From the NCBI GenBank assembly GCA_049511415.1, contig JBEKYC010000003.1, positions 224,242-288,241 of the forward strand: a stretch of 64,000 bases of DNA, written 5' to 3'. The stretch's first letter is position 1. Each line of letters opens with the position of its first letter. A program made the translations under genes and the position numbers. This document shows positions 16,739 to 25,190 of the stretch, piece by piece. Under the pieces are notes generated by a model. That model saw nothing but the letters and a program-made list of their open reading frames with translations. It was not told the DNA's origin and searched no databases. Origin of the DNA: Bog-159 sp049511415. GTDB taxonomy: Bacteria > Acidobacteriota > Terriglobia > Bryobacterales > Bryobacteraceae.

Positions 16739-18070
16739 TCAATTGGTTTTTTCGATGCGATACAATTTCGATGCCGTGCGCACAATCAGGCTCGAGCGGT
16801 AAATCGCCGGCGTGGCCAGGCACATTTCGTCGAGCGGGTTCTTCGCGAGCATCTCGAACTCCGGCCCGGCGCGCATCACATACGTATCGCCATCCTCGCT
16901 GAGCGCGAAAATCTTTCCGTTGTAGGCCCACGGCGATGCGGTGAATGCCGCGCCGGCCGCGTTGATGCGCTGCTTGCCGTAAATCTCCTTTCCGGTGCGC
17001 GCATCGCGGCAGGTCAGGAATCCGTAGTCCATCAGCGTGTAATAGTAATCGCCGTAGACGATGGGCGAAGGATTATACGGTCCGCCTTGCCGCTGATACC
17101 AGGCCACGAATTCGTTGCTGGATGCATCGCCCTTGAGGCTGATATCGCCGGACGCTCCGGGCCGCACCGCGAACACCGGCCGCACCTGATCGCCCACATA
17201 GCCGGATGTCACATACAGCAGGTCGAACTTCGCAAAAGGCGTAGGAATGCTGATCGACGACATGCCGCCCAACTCCCAAAGCGGCTTCCCGTCCAGGTCG
17301 TAAGCTCGCACGCGCTTTGTGCCGGCCGTGACGATCTCGGTGCGCTTGCCGTTTTCCCAAATGAACGGCGTGGCCCAATTGCTGCCCTCGTCCCGGTTGA
17401 CGCGCCAGATCTGCTTGCCCGTCTTGGCATCGTACGACGCCAGGAACGACTGCTCCTCGTTGTCGTTGACAATGTAGAGGCGTCCCTGATGCAGCACGGG
17501 CGAAGACGCCGCGCCCCAGCCATAGCGCATCTTGAACGGGCCTATCGCCTGCGACCAGACCAACTTGCCGTCGCGGTCCAGGCAATAGAGGCCCGCGCTG
17601 CCGAAATACACATAGACCCGTTCGCCGTCGGTAACCGGCGTTTCCGATGCGTAGCTGTTCTTCAGATGCCGCGCAGGAGCGTTGCCGCGATGCACCTCGC
17701 GCTCCCACAGCAGTTTGCCGGTCTTCCAATCGATCGCGTAGACCATCCAGCGGTGCTCGTCGGCCGGCGCGGCTTCCCGGTTGCCCCCAAAATACAAGCC
17801 CTTCTTCGGCGGCTCCTCGGGCTGCGCGGCGATCACCGAAGTCAGATAGATGCGATCACTGGCCACTACAGGCGACGACCAGCCGCGCCCGGGAATGTCC
17901 AACTTCCAGACCACGTTGTTGGTCGTGCTCCACGTGTCCGGCAGGCGTGCGTCGTCGGCTACGCCGGCAGCCGGTCCGCGAAACTGGGTCCAGCCCTCTT
18001 CGGCGAGGGCGCAGGACGCCATGCATACGACGAACAGAATGCCGCAAATTATTTTTTGATGTTGTAGCAA
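16739..18070 (-). CDS. PQQ-type beta-propeller protein, second of tandem set
   Basis: A 443-residue protein with a signal peptide (ICGILFVVCMASCALA) and the opening EGWTQFRGPAAGVADD. Blades include DWKTGKLLWE, DAKTGKQIWRV and DARTGKEIYGKQR, with GWGAASSPVLHQGRLYIVND. It resembles the 10.2-kb paralogue in overall order. It overlaps the upstream propeller gene by 22 bp and ends 2 bp before the next, so all three are likely made together. A Cys in the signal region (ASCALA) could be a lipobox, but the context is weak. Confidence 0.9.
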   Translation of the reverse strand: MLQHQKIICGILFVVCMASCALAEEGWTQFRGPAAGVADDARLPDTWSTTNNVVWKLDIPGRGWSSPVVASDRIYLTSVIAAQPEEPPKKGLYFGGNREAAPADEHRWMVYAIDWKTGKLLWEREVHRGNAPARHLKNSYASETPVTDGERVYVYFGSAGLYCLDRDGKLVWSQAIGPFKMRYGWGAASSPVLHQGRLYIVNDNEEQSFLASYDAKTGKQIWRVNRDEGSNWATPFIWENGKRTEIVTAGTKRVRAYDLDGKPLWELGGMSSISIPTPFAKFDLLYVTSGYVGDQVRPVFAVRPGASGDISLKGDASSNEFVAWYQRQGGPYNPSPIVYGDYYYTLMDYGFLTCRDARTGKEIYGKQRINAAGAAFTASPWAYNGKIFALSEDGDTYVMRAGPEFEMLAKNPLDEMCLATPAIYRSSLIVRTASKLYRIEKTN

Positions 18071-19245
18071 AACAGATTGTCCTGGTCTCTCAGATATAGC
18101 TTGCCGTTCGCGATCACCGGCTGGCTCCAGGTGGGAAATCCGCCCTTCGAGATTTCAAAGCGCGATTTCTCCCGGTATTCCGTCGGCGTGGCTTCCACCA
18201 ACCCCACGATCCCGTCTTCGCCCAACGCGTATAGATTATGCTCGGCATAGATCAACGAGCCCTTTCCCACGCTGCGATTCTTCCAGGCGACTTCGCCCGT
18301 GGAGAATTTCATGGCGGTGAGGATGCTACTCGAAAAGCCGTACAGATAATCGCCTACCAATACGGAGGTGCTGTAATGATTGCGCATGTCGCGGTTGAAG
18401 TAGACTTCCGACGCGCTGCCATCCGCGGCCGCCTTTAGCAGCACACACCCAGTGCCGTAGTCCGACGAAACAAAGATCTGGCCATCGTGCACAATGGGCG
18501 TGGCGATGTCGGCGGTGCCGTTGGCCACCCGTTCATAGCGCCATAACAGCTTGCCGCTCGCCGGGTCCAGGCCGATGGCCGCCTCGCCGGTGAAAACCAC
18601 GATCCGGTGCGCGCCTCCAAAATCGAACGCCATTGCCGACGAATAACCGGCCGTATCGTTTTGCGACTGCCACAGCGTCTTGCCGGTCATCTTGTCGAGC
18701 GCTACCACGGCGGCGCCGCGTCCGCCGGGCGTGACGATCAGCCGGTCGCCATCCACCAGGGGCGATTCGCTCATGCCCCAGTGCAGCACACGGCCATGAA
18801 AAAAATCCACGATATTGAAGCCCCACAGGCGCTTGCCTGTCGTCGTTTCCAGACACACGAGCATGCCGTCCGCGGCCAGCGCATACAGGCGGTCGCCGTC
18901 AATCGTAGGTGTTCCCCGTGGTCCGTAGCCGCGGGATTCCTGGAACGGGATGCCGGTGTGCGCCTTCCACAATGGTTTGCCGCTGGCCGCATCCAGCGCC
19001 ACAACAAATTCCTCGTTGCCCTGCTGGCCTTGTATGAAGAGCTGTCCGGCGATGATAGCCGCCGAGGAGTAGCCCTCCCCCAAACCGGTGATTTTCCACG
19101 CAAGCGGCGGACCGCCTTTCGGCCACGATTCCAGAAGTCCGGTCTCCGCGGATATGCCATCGCGGTGGATTCCCCGCCACTGCGGCCAGTCCGCGCCATA
19201 GGCCAGGGAAACCAGTGATAGGGAAAGCAGAGTGCGTCCCAGCAT
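18049..19245 (-). CDS. PQQ-type beta-propeller protein, first of tandem set
   Basis: A 398-residue protein with signal peptide MLGRTLLSLSLVSLAYG and the opening ADWPQWRGIHRDGISAETGLL. Blades include DAASGKPLWKAH, ETTTGKRLWGF and LDKMTGKTLWQ. It is the first gene of a minus-strand six-gene operon. The start codon abuts the plus-strand CBM9-like gene head to head, so both promoters must lie inside or across the two 5' ends. Confidence 0.9.
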   Translation of the reverse strand: MLGRTLLSLSLVSLAYGADWPQWRGIHRDGISAETGLLESWPKGGPPLAWKITGLGEGYSSAAIIAGQLFIQGQQGNEEFVVALDAASGKPLWKAHTGIPFQESRGYGPRGTPTIDGDRLYALAADGMLVCLETTTGKRLWGFNIVDFFHGRVLHWGMSESPLVDGDRLIVTPGGRGAAVVALDKMTGKTLWQSQNDTAGYSSAMAFDFGGAHRIVVFTGEAAIGLDPASGKLLWRYERVANGTADIATPIVHDGQIFVSSDYGTGCVLLKAAADGSASEVYFNRDMRNHYSTSVLVGDYLYGFSSSILTAMKFSTGEVAWKNRSVGKGSLIYAEHNLYALGEDGIVGLVEATPTEYREKSRFEISKGGFPTWSQPVIANGKLYLRDQDNLFCYNIKK

Positions 19246-19290
19246 GTGGAAAGATTACCACGTCTATACAGCATGTTAAAAAGAGAGTCG

Positions 19291-20091
19291 ATGCCAGACC
19301 ATTTGGCGCGCTACACCTGTTATCGCGCCGCCGGACCGATCCATATCGACGGCCGCCTCGACGAACCATCCTGGCGGCATGCTCCCCGCTCTACGCCGTT
19401 CGTGGATATCGTGACCGGCGAGCCGGCCTGGTTCGATACCCGTGTCGCCCTCCTGTGGGACGACCAGTATTTATACTTCGGCTTCACGGCCGAGGAGCCC
19501 GAAGTGCGCGGCTATCTCACCGCGCGCGATTCCCGAATCTATGAAGACAACGACCTGGAGGTCTTCATCGCCGGCCGCGACGCGTATTACGAATTCGAGA
19601 TCAATTCACTCAACACCATCTACGAAGTCTTCTGGATCTGGAAAGACATTCTGGCGCCCGGCAGTCCTTATTTCGGCCGGCCGGAATTCGATCCGGCATC
19701 CCAGCGGACCATGGTGCTGGATGGAGTCGGCGGCCACGTCCATCCGCGCGGCGAACGCTGGGGATTCCTCGATTGGGACTTTCCGGGACTCCGCCACGCC
19801 GTACACATTCAGCCGCCCGGCTGGACCGCGGAGTTGGCCCTGCCCTGGGAAGGCTTGCGCGACATGGCCGACGGGCGCGCCCTGCCGCCCCGTCACGGAG
19901 ATCTATGGCGCATCGATTGTTCGCGCTTCCAGCAGTTCGACCGGGCCGGAAACAAGCTGGACCCCAGCGCCGGCTGGACCTGGAACCGCCACGGCCACTA
20001 CGATTCGCACATCCCCGAGACGTTCACTTACGTCGAATTCAGCGAGGAACCCGTTCATTCATCGCCGCCGGCGTCGGCTACCGCCTGGTGA
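19291..20091 (+). CDS. Carbohydrate-binding family 9 (CBM9)-like protein
   Basis: A 266-residue protein of the CBM9-like fold seen in many uncharacterised acidobacterial proteins: GPIHIDGRLDEPSWRHAP at the start, VALLWDDQYLYFGFTAEEPEV, EDNDLEVFIAGRDAYYEFEINSLNTIYE, and a closing PPRHGDLWRIDCSRFQ strand. No signal peptide is obvious with the ATG at 19291, which has AAGAGAG upstream; starts at 19273 or 19246 would not add one. CBM9 domains bind sugar reducing ends. The last 37 bp overlap the convergent pentapeptide gene. Confidence 0.85.
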   Translation: MPDHLARYTCYRAAGPIHIDGRLDEPSWRHAPRSTPFVDIVTGEPAWFDTRVALLWDDQYLYFGFTAEEPEVRGYLTARDSRIYEDNDLEVFIAGRDAYYEFEINSLNTIYEVFWIWKDILAPGSPYFGRPEFDPASQRTMVLDGVGGHVHPRGERWGFLDWDFPGLRHAVHIQPPGWTAELALPWEGLRDMADGRALPPRHGDLWRIDCSRFQQFDRAGNKLDPSAGWTWNRHGHYDSHIPETFTYVEFSEEPVHSSPPASATAW

Positions 20092-20801
20092 CTCATGGCC
20101 CACGCCACGAACCCATCCGGAGCATTCCGCACCGCGTAAATATTGGCTCCGGTGACACTTTTCAACCCCTTCCAGCGCACGCCTTTGAGATCCGCATGCC
20201 GCAAATCGGCATTCGTCAAAGTCGCCGCGCCCAGGTCCGCCCCTTCCAACACCGCGTTCACCAGATCGGCATCCTCCAGATCCGCCTCCCGCAGGTTCGC
20301 CCGCCGCAGATTGCTTTGCCGCAGGTTGGCCGACCGCAAACCGGCATACTCCAGATCGCAAGCCTCCAGATCGCTGTCGCGCAGGTCCGAAGCCTCCAGT
20401 TCCGCCCGCAAAAGGTTCGCCTGCGGTAAACGGATCCCCTGCAAAAACGCGCCCGCCGCATTGACTCCCACCAGCGGAACGCCATCGGCGTTGAGTTCCT
20501 GCAGCGCTTCGATGCGGCCGCCGCTGCCGCCCTTGCCTTGCGCCGTGTTGATCACCTGCCACGCCTGATAATGCTTCTGCTTCTTGCGGTCGCCCGATTC
20601 CGAGAAATAGAAAATCACCGCGAACAGCACCGAAAGCACGCTCAAATATTCCAGCACCTCCAGGAACGCCCACCGGCTCAGGAAGTAGGCGCACCACTCC
20701 AGAACCCATTCCAACCCCCGGAATGGCAGCACCAAGGCGGGCGTCCGGGATGCATATTCGGCCCACGCGGGAGGCCGCGCGCGCAGTTCGCGTACCAGCA
20801 T
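20055..20801 (-). CDS. Pentapeptide-repeat membrane protein
   Basis: A 248-residue protein. The N-terminal 75 residues include a hydrophobic segment (about 47-66, VLEYLSVLSVLFAVIFYF), then a basic linker. From about residue 119 there are roughly 18 consecutive A(D/N)LXX-type pentapeptides (ANLLR, SDLRD, CDLEY, ANLRQ, ANLRE, ADLED and so on), which form a right-handed quadrilateral beta-helix. An AGGAAC precedes the ATG. Such proteins range from gyrase protectors to structural proteins; the TM anchor argues against a Qnr-type role. Confidence 0.9.
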   Translation of the reverse strand: MLVRELRARPPAWAEYASRTPALVLPFRGLEWVLEWCAYFLSRWAFLEVLEYLSVLSVLFAVIFYFSESGDRKKQKHYQAWQVINTAQGKGGSGGRIEALQELNADGVPLVGVNAAGAFLQGIRLPQANLLRAELEASDLRDSDLEACDLEYAGLRSANLRQSNLRRANLREADLEDADLVNAVLEGADLGAATLTNADLRHADLKGVRWKGLKSVTGANIYAVRNAPDGFVAWAMSHQAVADAGGDE

Positions 20802-20893
20802 AGTAGGTTCCTACCGGTAACTACGGTTTTAGCGGAAACGGCGCCTGCAGGGCAAGCCGCCATCCACCGCCAGCATGCTACAGTACCAATTTG

Positions 20894-21997
20894 ATGCCCG
20901 CCACCGCTTCGCTGAAAGCCACCTGCCTCAACGCCGTGCATCGTTCCACTGGCGCGCGGATGGTCGATTTCGGCGGCTGGGACATGCCCGTCCAATACTC
21001 CTCGCTGGTCGAGGAACACCTCGCCGTGCGCCGCAGCGTGGGAGTCTTCGACGTCAGCCACATGGGCGAGATCGATATCGTCGGCCCGGACGCCGTGCGT
21101 CTTGCCGACTACGTCACCACCAACGCCGCCAGCCGCCTGAAAACCGGCCAGATTCAGTATTCCGGCCTGCTCTACGAACACGGCGGATTCGTGGACGACG
21201 TGCTGGTCCACAAGGTCGCCGACGATCACTATTTCTTGTGCGTCAACGCGTCGAACCAGGACAAGGATTACGAGCATATCCGCGCCCACAACCGCTTCGA
21301 CGCGCAAGTCCGCTTTTCGAGCGACGACTACGCGCAGATCGCCGTCCAAGGCCCCAATTCGCGCGCTACATTACAGAAACTGACCGCCATGGACCTGGCC
21401 GCGATCCGCTATTACTGGTTCGCGGATGGCGAAGTTTCCGGCACGCCGGCGCGCATCGCCTGCACCGGTTACACCGGCGAGATCGGCTACGAAGTGTACG
21501 TCGCGCCTTCCGAAGGCCCGCGCCTGTGGCAGGAAATCCTGGAGGCCGGCCAGGAATTCGGCATCAAACCCTGCGGCCTGGGCGCGCGTAACACGCTCCG
21601 CCTGGAGGCCAAGATGGCCCTCTACGGCCATGAAATCCACGCATCCATTACACCTTGGGAAGCCGACCTGGCCTGGATGGTGAAGCTCGATAAAGGCGAT
21701 TTCGTGGGCCGCGCGGCATTGGTGAAGCAAAAAGAGCAAGGCATCCAGCGCAAGCTCATCGGATTTGAGATGTGCGGGCGCGGCATCGGCCGCGACGGCT
21801 ACGAAGTGCTGCTCGACAGCTCGCCGGCCGGTTGGGTCACCAGCGGTTCGCCCGCGCCCGCGCTAAACAAAAACATCGGACTTTGTTATTTGCCGGTGGC
21901 GGAGGCCAAAATCGGCCGCGCCATCGATGTCGTGATTCGCAGTCAGCCGGTGGCCGCCGTCACCGTGGAAACGCCATTCTACAAACGAGCGAAATAA
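20894..21997 (+). CDS. gcvT: Glycine cleavage system T protein (aminomethyltransferase)
   Basis: A 367-residue tetrahydrofolate-dependent aminomethyltransferase, which releases ammonia from the aminomethyl-lipoyl H protein and transfers the C1 unit to THF. Landmarks are GARMVDFGGWDMPVQY at the start, VGVFDVSHMGEI, the folate-binding region, GYTGEIGYEVY, GLGARNTLRLEAKMALYGHEI and the C-terminal barrel GWVTSGSPAPALNKNIGLCY. TTG 20891 immediately precedes the ATG; I use the ATG. It heads the gcvT-H-PA-PB operon with a 1-bp overlap into gcvH. No glycine riboswitch fold was recognised in the 92 bp upstream. Confidence 0.97.
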   Translation: MPATASLKATCLNAVHRSTGARMVDFGGWDMPVQYSSLVEEHLAVRRSVGVFDVSHMGEIDIVGPDAVRLADYVTTNAASRLKTGQIQYSGLLYEHGGFVDDVLVHKVADDHYFLCVNASNQDKDYEHIRAHNRFDAQVRFSSDDYAQIAVQGPNSRATLQKLTAMDLAAIRYYWFADGEVSGTPARIACTGYTGEIGYEVYVAPSEGPRLWQEILEAGQEFGIKPCGLGARNTLRLEAKMALYGHEIHASITPWEADLAWMVKLDKGDFVGRAALVKQKEQGIQRKLIGFEMCGRGIGRDGYEVLLDSSPAGWVTSGSPAPALNKNIGLCYLPVAEAKIGRAIDVVIRSQPVAAVTVETPFYKRAK

Positions 21998-22398
21998 TGT
22001 ATCCCGAAAACTACCGCTATACCAAGGAGCACGAGTGGGTGCACGTGGAAGGCGATACGGGCACCATCGGCATCACCGACCATGCCCAGCACGAGCTGGG
22101 TGACATCGTCTACGTCGATTTCAAGTACGGCCGCGAGACGCTCAAGCCTGGCACGCGCGTCGAGCAGGGAAAAACTATCGGCTCGGTGGAGTCGGTGAAG
22201 GCTGTCTCCGACATCTATTCGCCGGTTTCGGGCGAGATCGTCGAAACCAACCAATCGCTGGCGGATACGCCCGAAATGTTGAACGCCGATCCGCATGGCG
22301 AGGCGTGGCTCGTCAAGATCCGCTTGAGCGATCCCGGCGAAATAACGAATCTACTGTCCGCCGCCGACTATCAAACCTATATAGGAGCCGAAAAGTAA
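21997..22398 (+). CDS. gcvH: Glycine cleavage system H protein
   Basis: A 133-residue lipoyl carrier protein. It begins YPENYRYTKEHEWV, and the lipoylated lysine is K68 in GSVESVKAVSDIYSP. It shuttles the aminomethyl group between the decarboxylase and the T and L proteins. Its ATG shares one base with the gcvT stop (TAATG), so translation is coupled. Length and motifs are normal. Confidence 0.98.
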   Translation: MYPENYRYTKEHEWVHVEGDTGTIGITDHAQHELGDIVYVDFKYGRETLKPGTRVEQGKTIGSVESVKAVSDIYSPVSGEIVETNQSLADTPEMLNADPHGEAWLVKIRLSDPGEITNLLSAADYQTYIGAEK

Positions 22399-22401
22399 GG
22401 T

Positions 22402-23709
22402 TTGCGCTATCTTCCGAAGTCTGATTCCGAGCGGCGCGAGATGCTCGCCGCTTGCGGTGTGGAAAGCCCCGAAGATCTGTTCGCCCATCTTCCGGAGGCC
22501 GTGCGTCTGAAACAGCCGCTGCAACTTCCGCCCGGTATTTCCGAATTCGAAATCGTCGATTATTTCCGCCGCCGCGGCGATCAGAACGCCAACGGCTACG
22601 CCAGCTTTCTGGGCGCGGGCGTGTACGCGCACTACCGGCCCGTCCTGGTGGATACGGTGGTGTCGCGCGGCGAATTCCTCACGTCCTATACGCCGTATCA
22701 GGCGGAGATGGCGCAGGGAACGCTTACCACGATTTTTGAATTCCAGACCATGATCTGCCAACTCACTGGCATGGATCTGGCCAATGCCTCCATGTACGAC
22801 GGCTCGACCGCTTTGTCCGAAGCCGCTCTGATGGCCGCCCGGCTCACCAGCAAGGGCGGCGTGCTGGTATCGCGCGCCGTGCATCCGGAGTATCGCGAAG
22901 TGCTGCGCACCTACGCCAAGAATCAGGGCATGCCAATTACGGAGTTTGCCTACGATCCGGAAACCGGCGCGTCCGACGTCGGGGACATGGAAAGCAAGCT
23001 CAACGATCTGACGGCCGCCGTCATCGTGCAATCGCCCAACTTCTTTGGCGTGGTGGAAGACGTGAATCGCGCTGCTGCCGTGGCCCACGCGCGCGGCGCG
23101 CTGCTGGTGATGGGTTTTGCCGAAGCGGTTTCGCTCGGCATTTTGCAGCCTCCCGACGCCGATATCATCGCCGGCGAGTTGCAATCGTTCGCCATTTCGC
23201 CGTGCTACGGCGGCCCTTATGCGGGCATCATTGCCACACGCGACAAATTCGCCCGCCAGATGCCCGGCCGCCTGGTCGGCGAAACTACCGACACGCATGG
23301 CAATCGCGCCTTCTGCCTCACGCTGGCCACCCGCGAACAGCACATCCGCCGCGAAAAGGCGACCTCCAACATCTGCACCAACCAGGCGCTCATCGCCCTG
23401 ATGGCTACCGTCTTCATGAGCGTCTACGGCAAGCAGGGATTGCGTGAATTGGCAGAACAAAACCTGGCCAAAGCGCATTACCTGGCAAGCAAACTGAAGC
23501 CGCGCTTCTCCGGACCATTTTTCAACGAATTCGTAGTCTCCGCGCCGGAAGATATCAACCGGGTCCTGCTCGAAAAGAAGATCATCGGCGGCCTGCCGCT
23601 GGGCCGCTTCTACCCGGAGCTGTCCGGCTCGATGCTCCTCTGCGCCACCGAAATGTCCCGCCGCGCCGACATGGACAAACTAACCGAGACCTTTGAGGGG
23701 AGCCGCTAA
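22402..23709 (+). CDS. gcvPA: Glycine dehydrogenase (decarboxylating) subunit 1
   Basis: A 435-residue P1 subunit of the two-subunit glycine decarboxylase type. It starts at TTG 22402 (RYLPKSDSERREMLAACG), the typical beginning, with AAGTAAGG just upstream; no ATG is suitably placed. GTLTTIFEFQTMICQLTGMDLANASMYDGSTALSEA and REQHIRREKATSNICTNQAL are family signatures. It works with subunit 2 to decarboxylate glycine and load the H protein. It overlaps the next gene by 1 bp. Confidence 0.97.
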   Translation: MRYLPKSDSERREMLAACGVESPEDLFAHLPEAVRLKQPLQLPPGISEFEIVDYFRRRGDQNANGYASFLGAGVYAHYRPVLVDTVVSRGEFLTSYTPYQAEMAQGTLTTIFEFQTMICQLTGMDLANASMYDGSTALSEAALMAARLTSKGGVLVSRAVHPEYREVLRTYAKNQGMPITEFAYDPETGASDVGDMESKLNDLTAAVIVQSPNFFGVVEDVNRAAAVAHARGALLVMGFAEAVSLGILQPPDADIIAGELQSFAISPCYGGPYAGIIATRDKFARQMPGRLVGETTDTHGNRAFCLTLATREQHIRREKATSNICTNQALIALMATVFMSVYGKQGLRELAEQNLAKAHYLASKLKPRFSGPFFNEFVVSAPEDINRVLLEKKIIGGLPLGRFYPELSGSMLLCATEMSRRADMDKLTETFEGSR

Positions 23710-25190
23710 TGTCCATCAAAAAGGTCCGCTCCCATATCTCCCCCAACGAGGTGCTGCTCTTCGAGCGCAGTTCGCCTGGCAAGAAAGCCTATCAACTGCC
23801 GGATCTGGATGTGCCCTCGGTAGACCCAGCCGCAGCCCTCGGAGCCGCCCACGTCCGCGCCGAAATCTCCGGATTTCCCGAAGTGAGCGAAGTAGAGGCG
23901 ATCCGCCATTTTACGCGTCTCTCCACCTGGAACTACGCCATCGATCACGGCATGTACCCGCTGGGTTCCTGCACCATGAAGTACAATCCCCGCGTCAACG
24001 AACTGGTGGCGCGCACGGAGGGTCTGGCCTGGGCGCATCCTTATCAGCCGGAATCGCTCTCGCAAGGCGCCCTGGGCGTGATGGCGGACCTCGAATCCGC
24101 CCTGCTCGAAATCACCGGCATGGACGCCGTCACGCTGCAGCCCGCCGCCGGTGCGCACGGCGAACTTACCGGCATCCTGCTGATCCGCGCGCTGCTCGCA
24201 CAGCAGGGCAATCCGCGCCAAAAAATCCTGATCCCGGATTCCGCCCACGGCACTAACCCGGCCACCGCGGCCATCGCCGGTTACGTCGTCGAAAACATTC
24301 GCTCCGACGAGCATGGCCTGCTGGATCTGGCTGCGCTTGAAAAATCCGTCACCGAAGATGTCGCCGGCCTCATGGTGACCAATCCCAACACGCTGGGCGT
24401 TTTCGAATCGCGCATTATAGAAGCGGCCGAGATCCTGCATCGCAAGGGCGCGCTGCTCTACATGGATGGCGCCAACATGAACGCGCTGGTGGGCATCGCC
24501 CGCCCTGGCGATTTCGGCGTGGACGTGATGCACCTGAACCTGCATAAAACATTTTCCACGCCCCATGGCGGCGGTGGTCCCGGCGGCGGCCCTGTCGCCG
24601 TGAAGAAGCATCTGGAACCGTTCCTGCCGATCCCGCGCCTCAAACGCATCGCCGACGGCTGGTCGCTCGATTACGACCGCCCGCATTCCATCGGCAAGGT
24701 AAAGGCCTTTTACGGCAACTTCGGTGTATTGGTGCGCGCCCTAGCCTACATTCTGGCGCACGGGGGCAACGGCCTGCGCGCCGCCACCGTGGACGCCGTG
24801 CTGAACGCCAACTATATCCGCAAGAAGCTGGAAGCCTATTTCGACCTGCCCTACGCGCTGCCCAACATGCACGAAGTGGTCTTTAGCGACGAGCGCCAGG
24901 CGCGCCTCGGCGTGCGCACCGGCGACATCGCCAAGCGCCTGATCGATTACGGATTCCATCCTTACACCGTCAGCTTCCCGCTGATCGTGCGCGGCGCCAT
25001 GATGATCGAGCCTACCGAAACCGAAGGCAAGCGCGAGCTGGACCTATTCATTGACGCCATGATCTCCATCGCCAATGAAATCGAGACCGAGCCGGAGACC
25101 GTCAAGACCGCGCCGCATTCCACCCGCACTAGTCGCGTGGACGAAGTGAAGGCCGCGCGCAAGCCGGTATTGAAATGGACACCCGCCTAG
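23709..25190 (+). CDS. gcvPB: Glycine dehydrogenase (decarboxylating) subunit 2
   Basis: A 493-residue PLP-binding P2 subunit. YPLGSCTMKYNPRVNE, LQPAAGAHGELTGI, IPDSAHGTNPATAAIAGY and LHKTFSTPHGGGGPGGGP are diagnostic; the PLP lysine is K280. It completes the glycine cleavage operon (the L protein is not in the window). The final 16 bp overlap the next gene in another frame, so the glycosyltransferase may be cotranslated although it is functionally unrelated. Confidence 0.98.
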   Translation: MSIKKVRSHISPNEVLLFERSSPGKKAYQLPDLDVPSVDPAAALGAAHVRAEISGFPEVSEVEAIRHFTRLSTWNYAIDHGMYPLGSCTMKYNPRVNELVARTEGLAWAHPYQPESLSQGALGVMADLESALLEITGMDAVTLQPAAGAHGELTGILLIRALLAQQGNPRQKILIPDSAHGTNPATAAIAGYVVENIRSDEHGLLDLAALEKSVTEDVAGLMVTNPNTLGVFESRIIEAAEILHRKGALLYMDGANMNALVGIARPGDFGVDVMHLNLHKTFSTPHGGGGPGGGPVAVKKHLEPFLPIPRLKRIADGWSLDYDRPHSIGKVKAFYGNFGVLVRALAYILAHGGNGLRAATVDAVLNANYIRKKLEAYFDLPYALPNMHEVVFSDERQARLGVRTGDIAKRLIDYGFHPYTVSFPLIVRGAMMIEPTETEGKRELDLFIDAMISIANEIETEPETVKTAPHSTRTSRVDEVKAARKPVLKWTPA

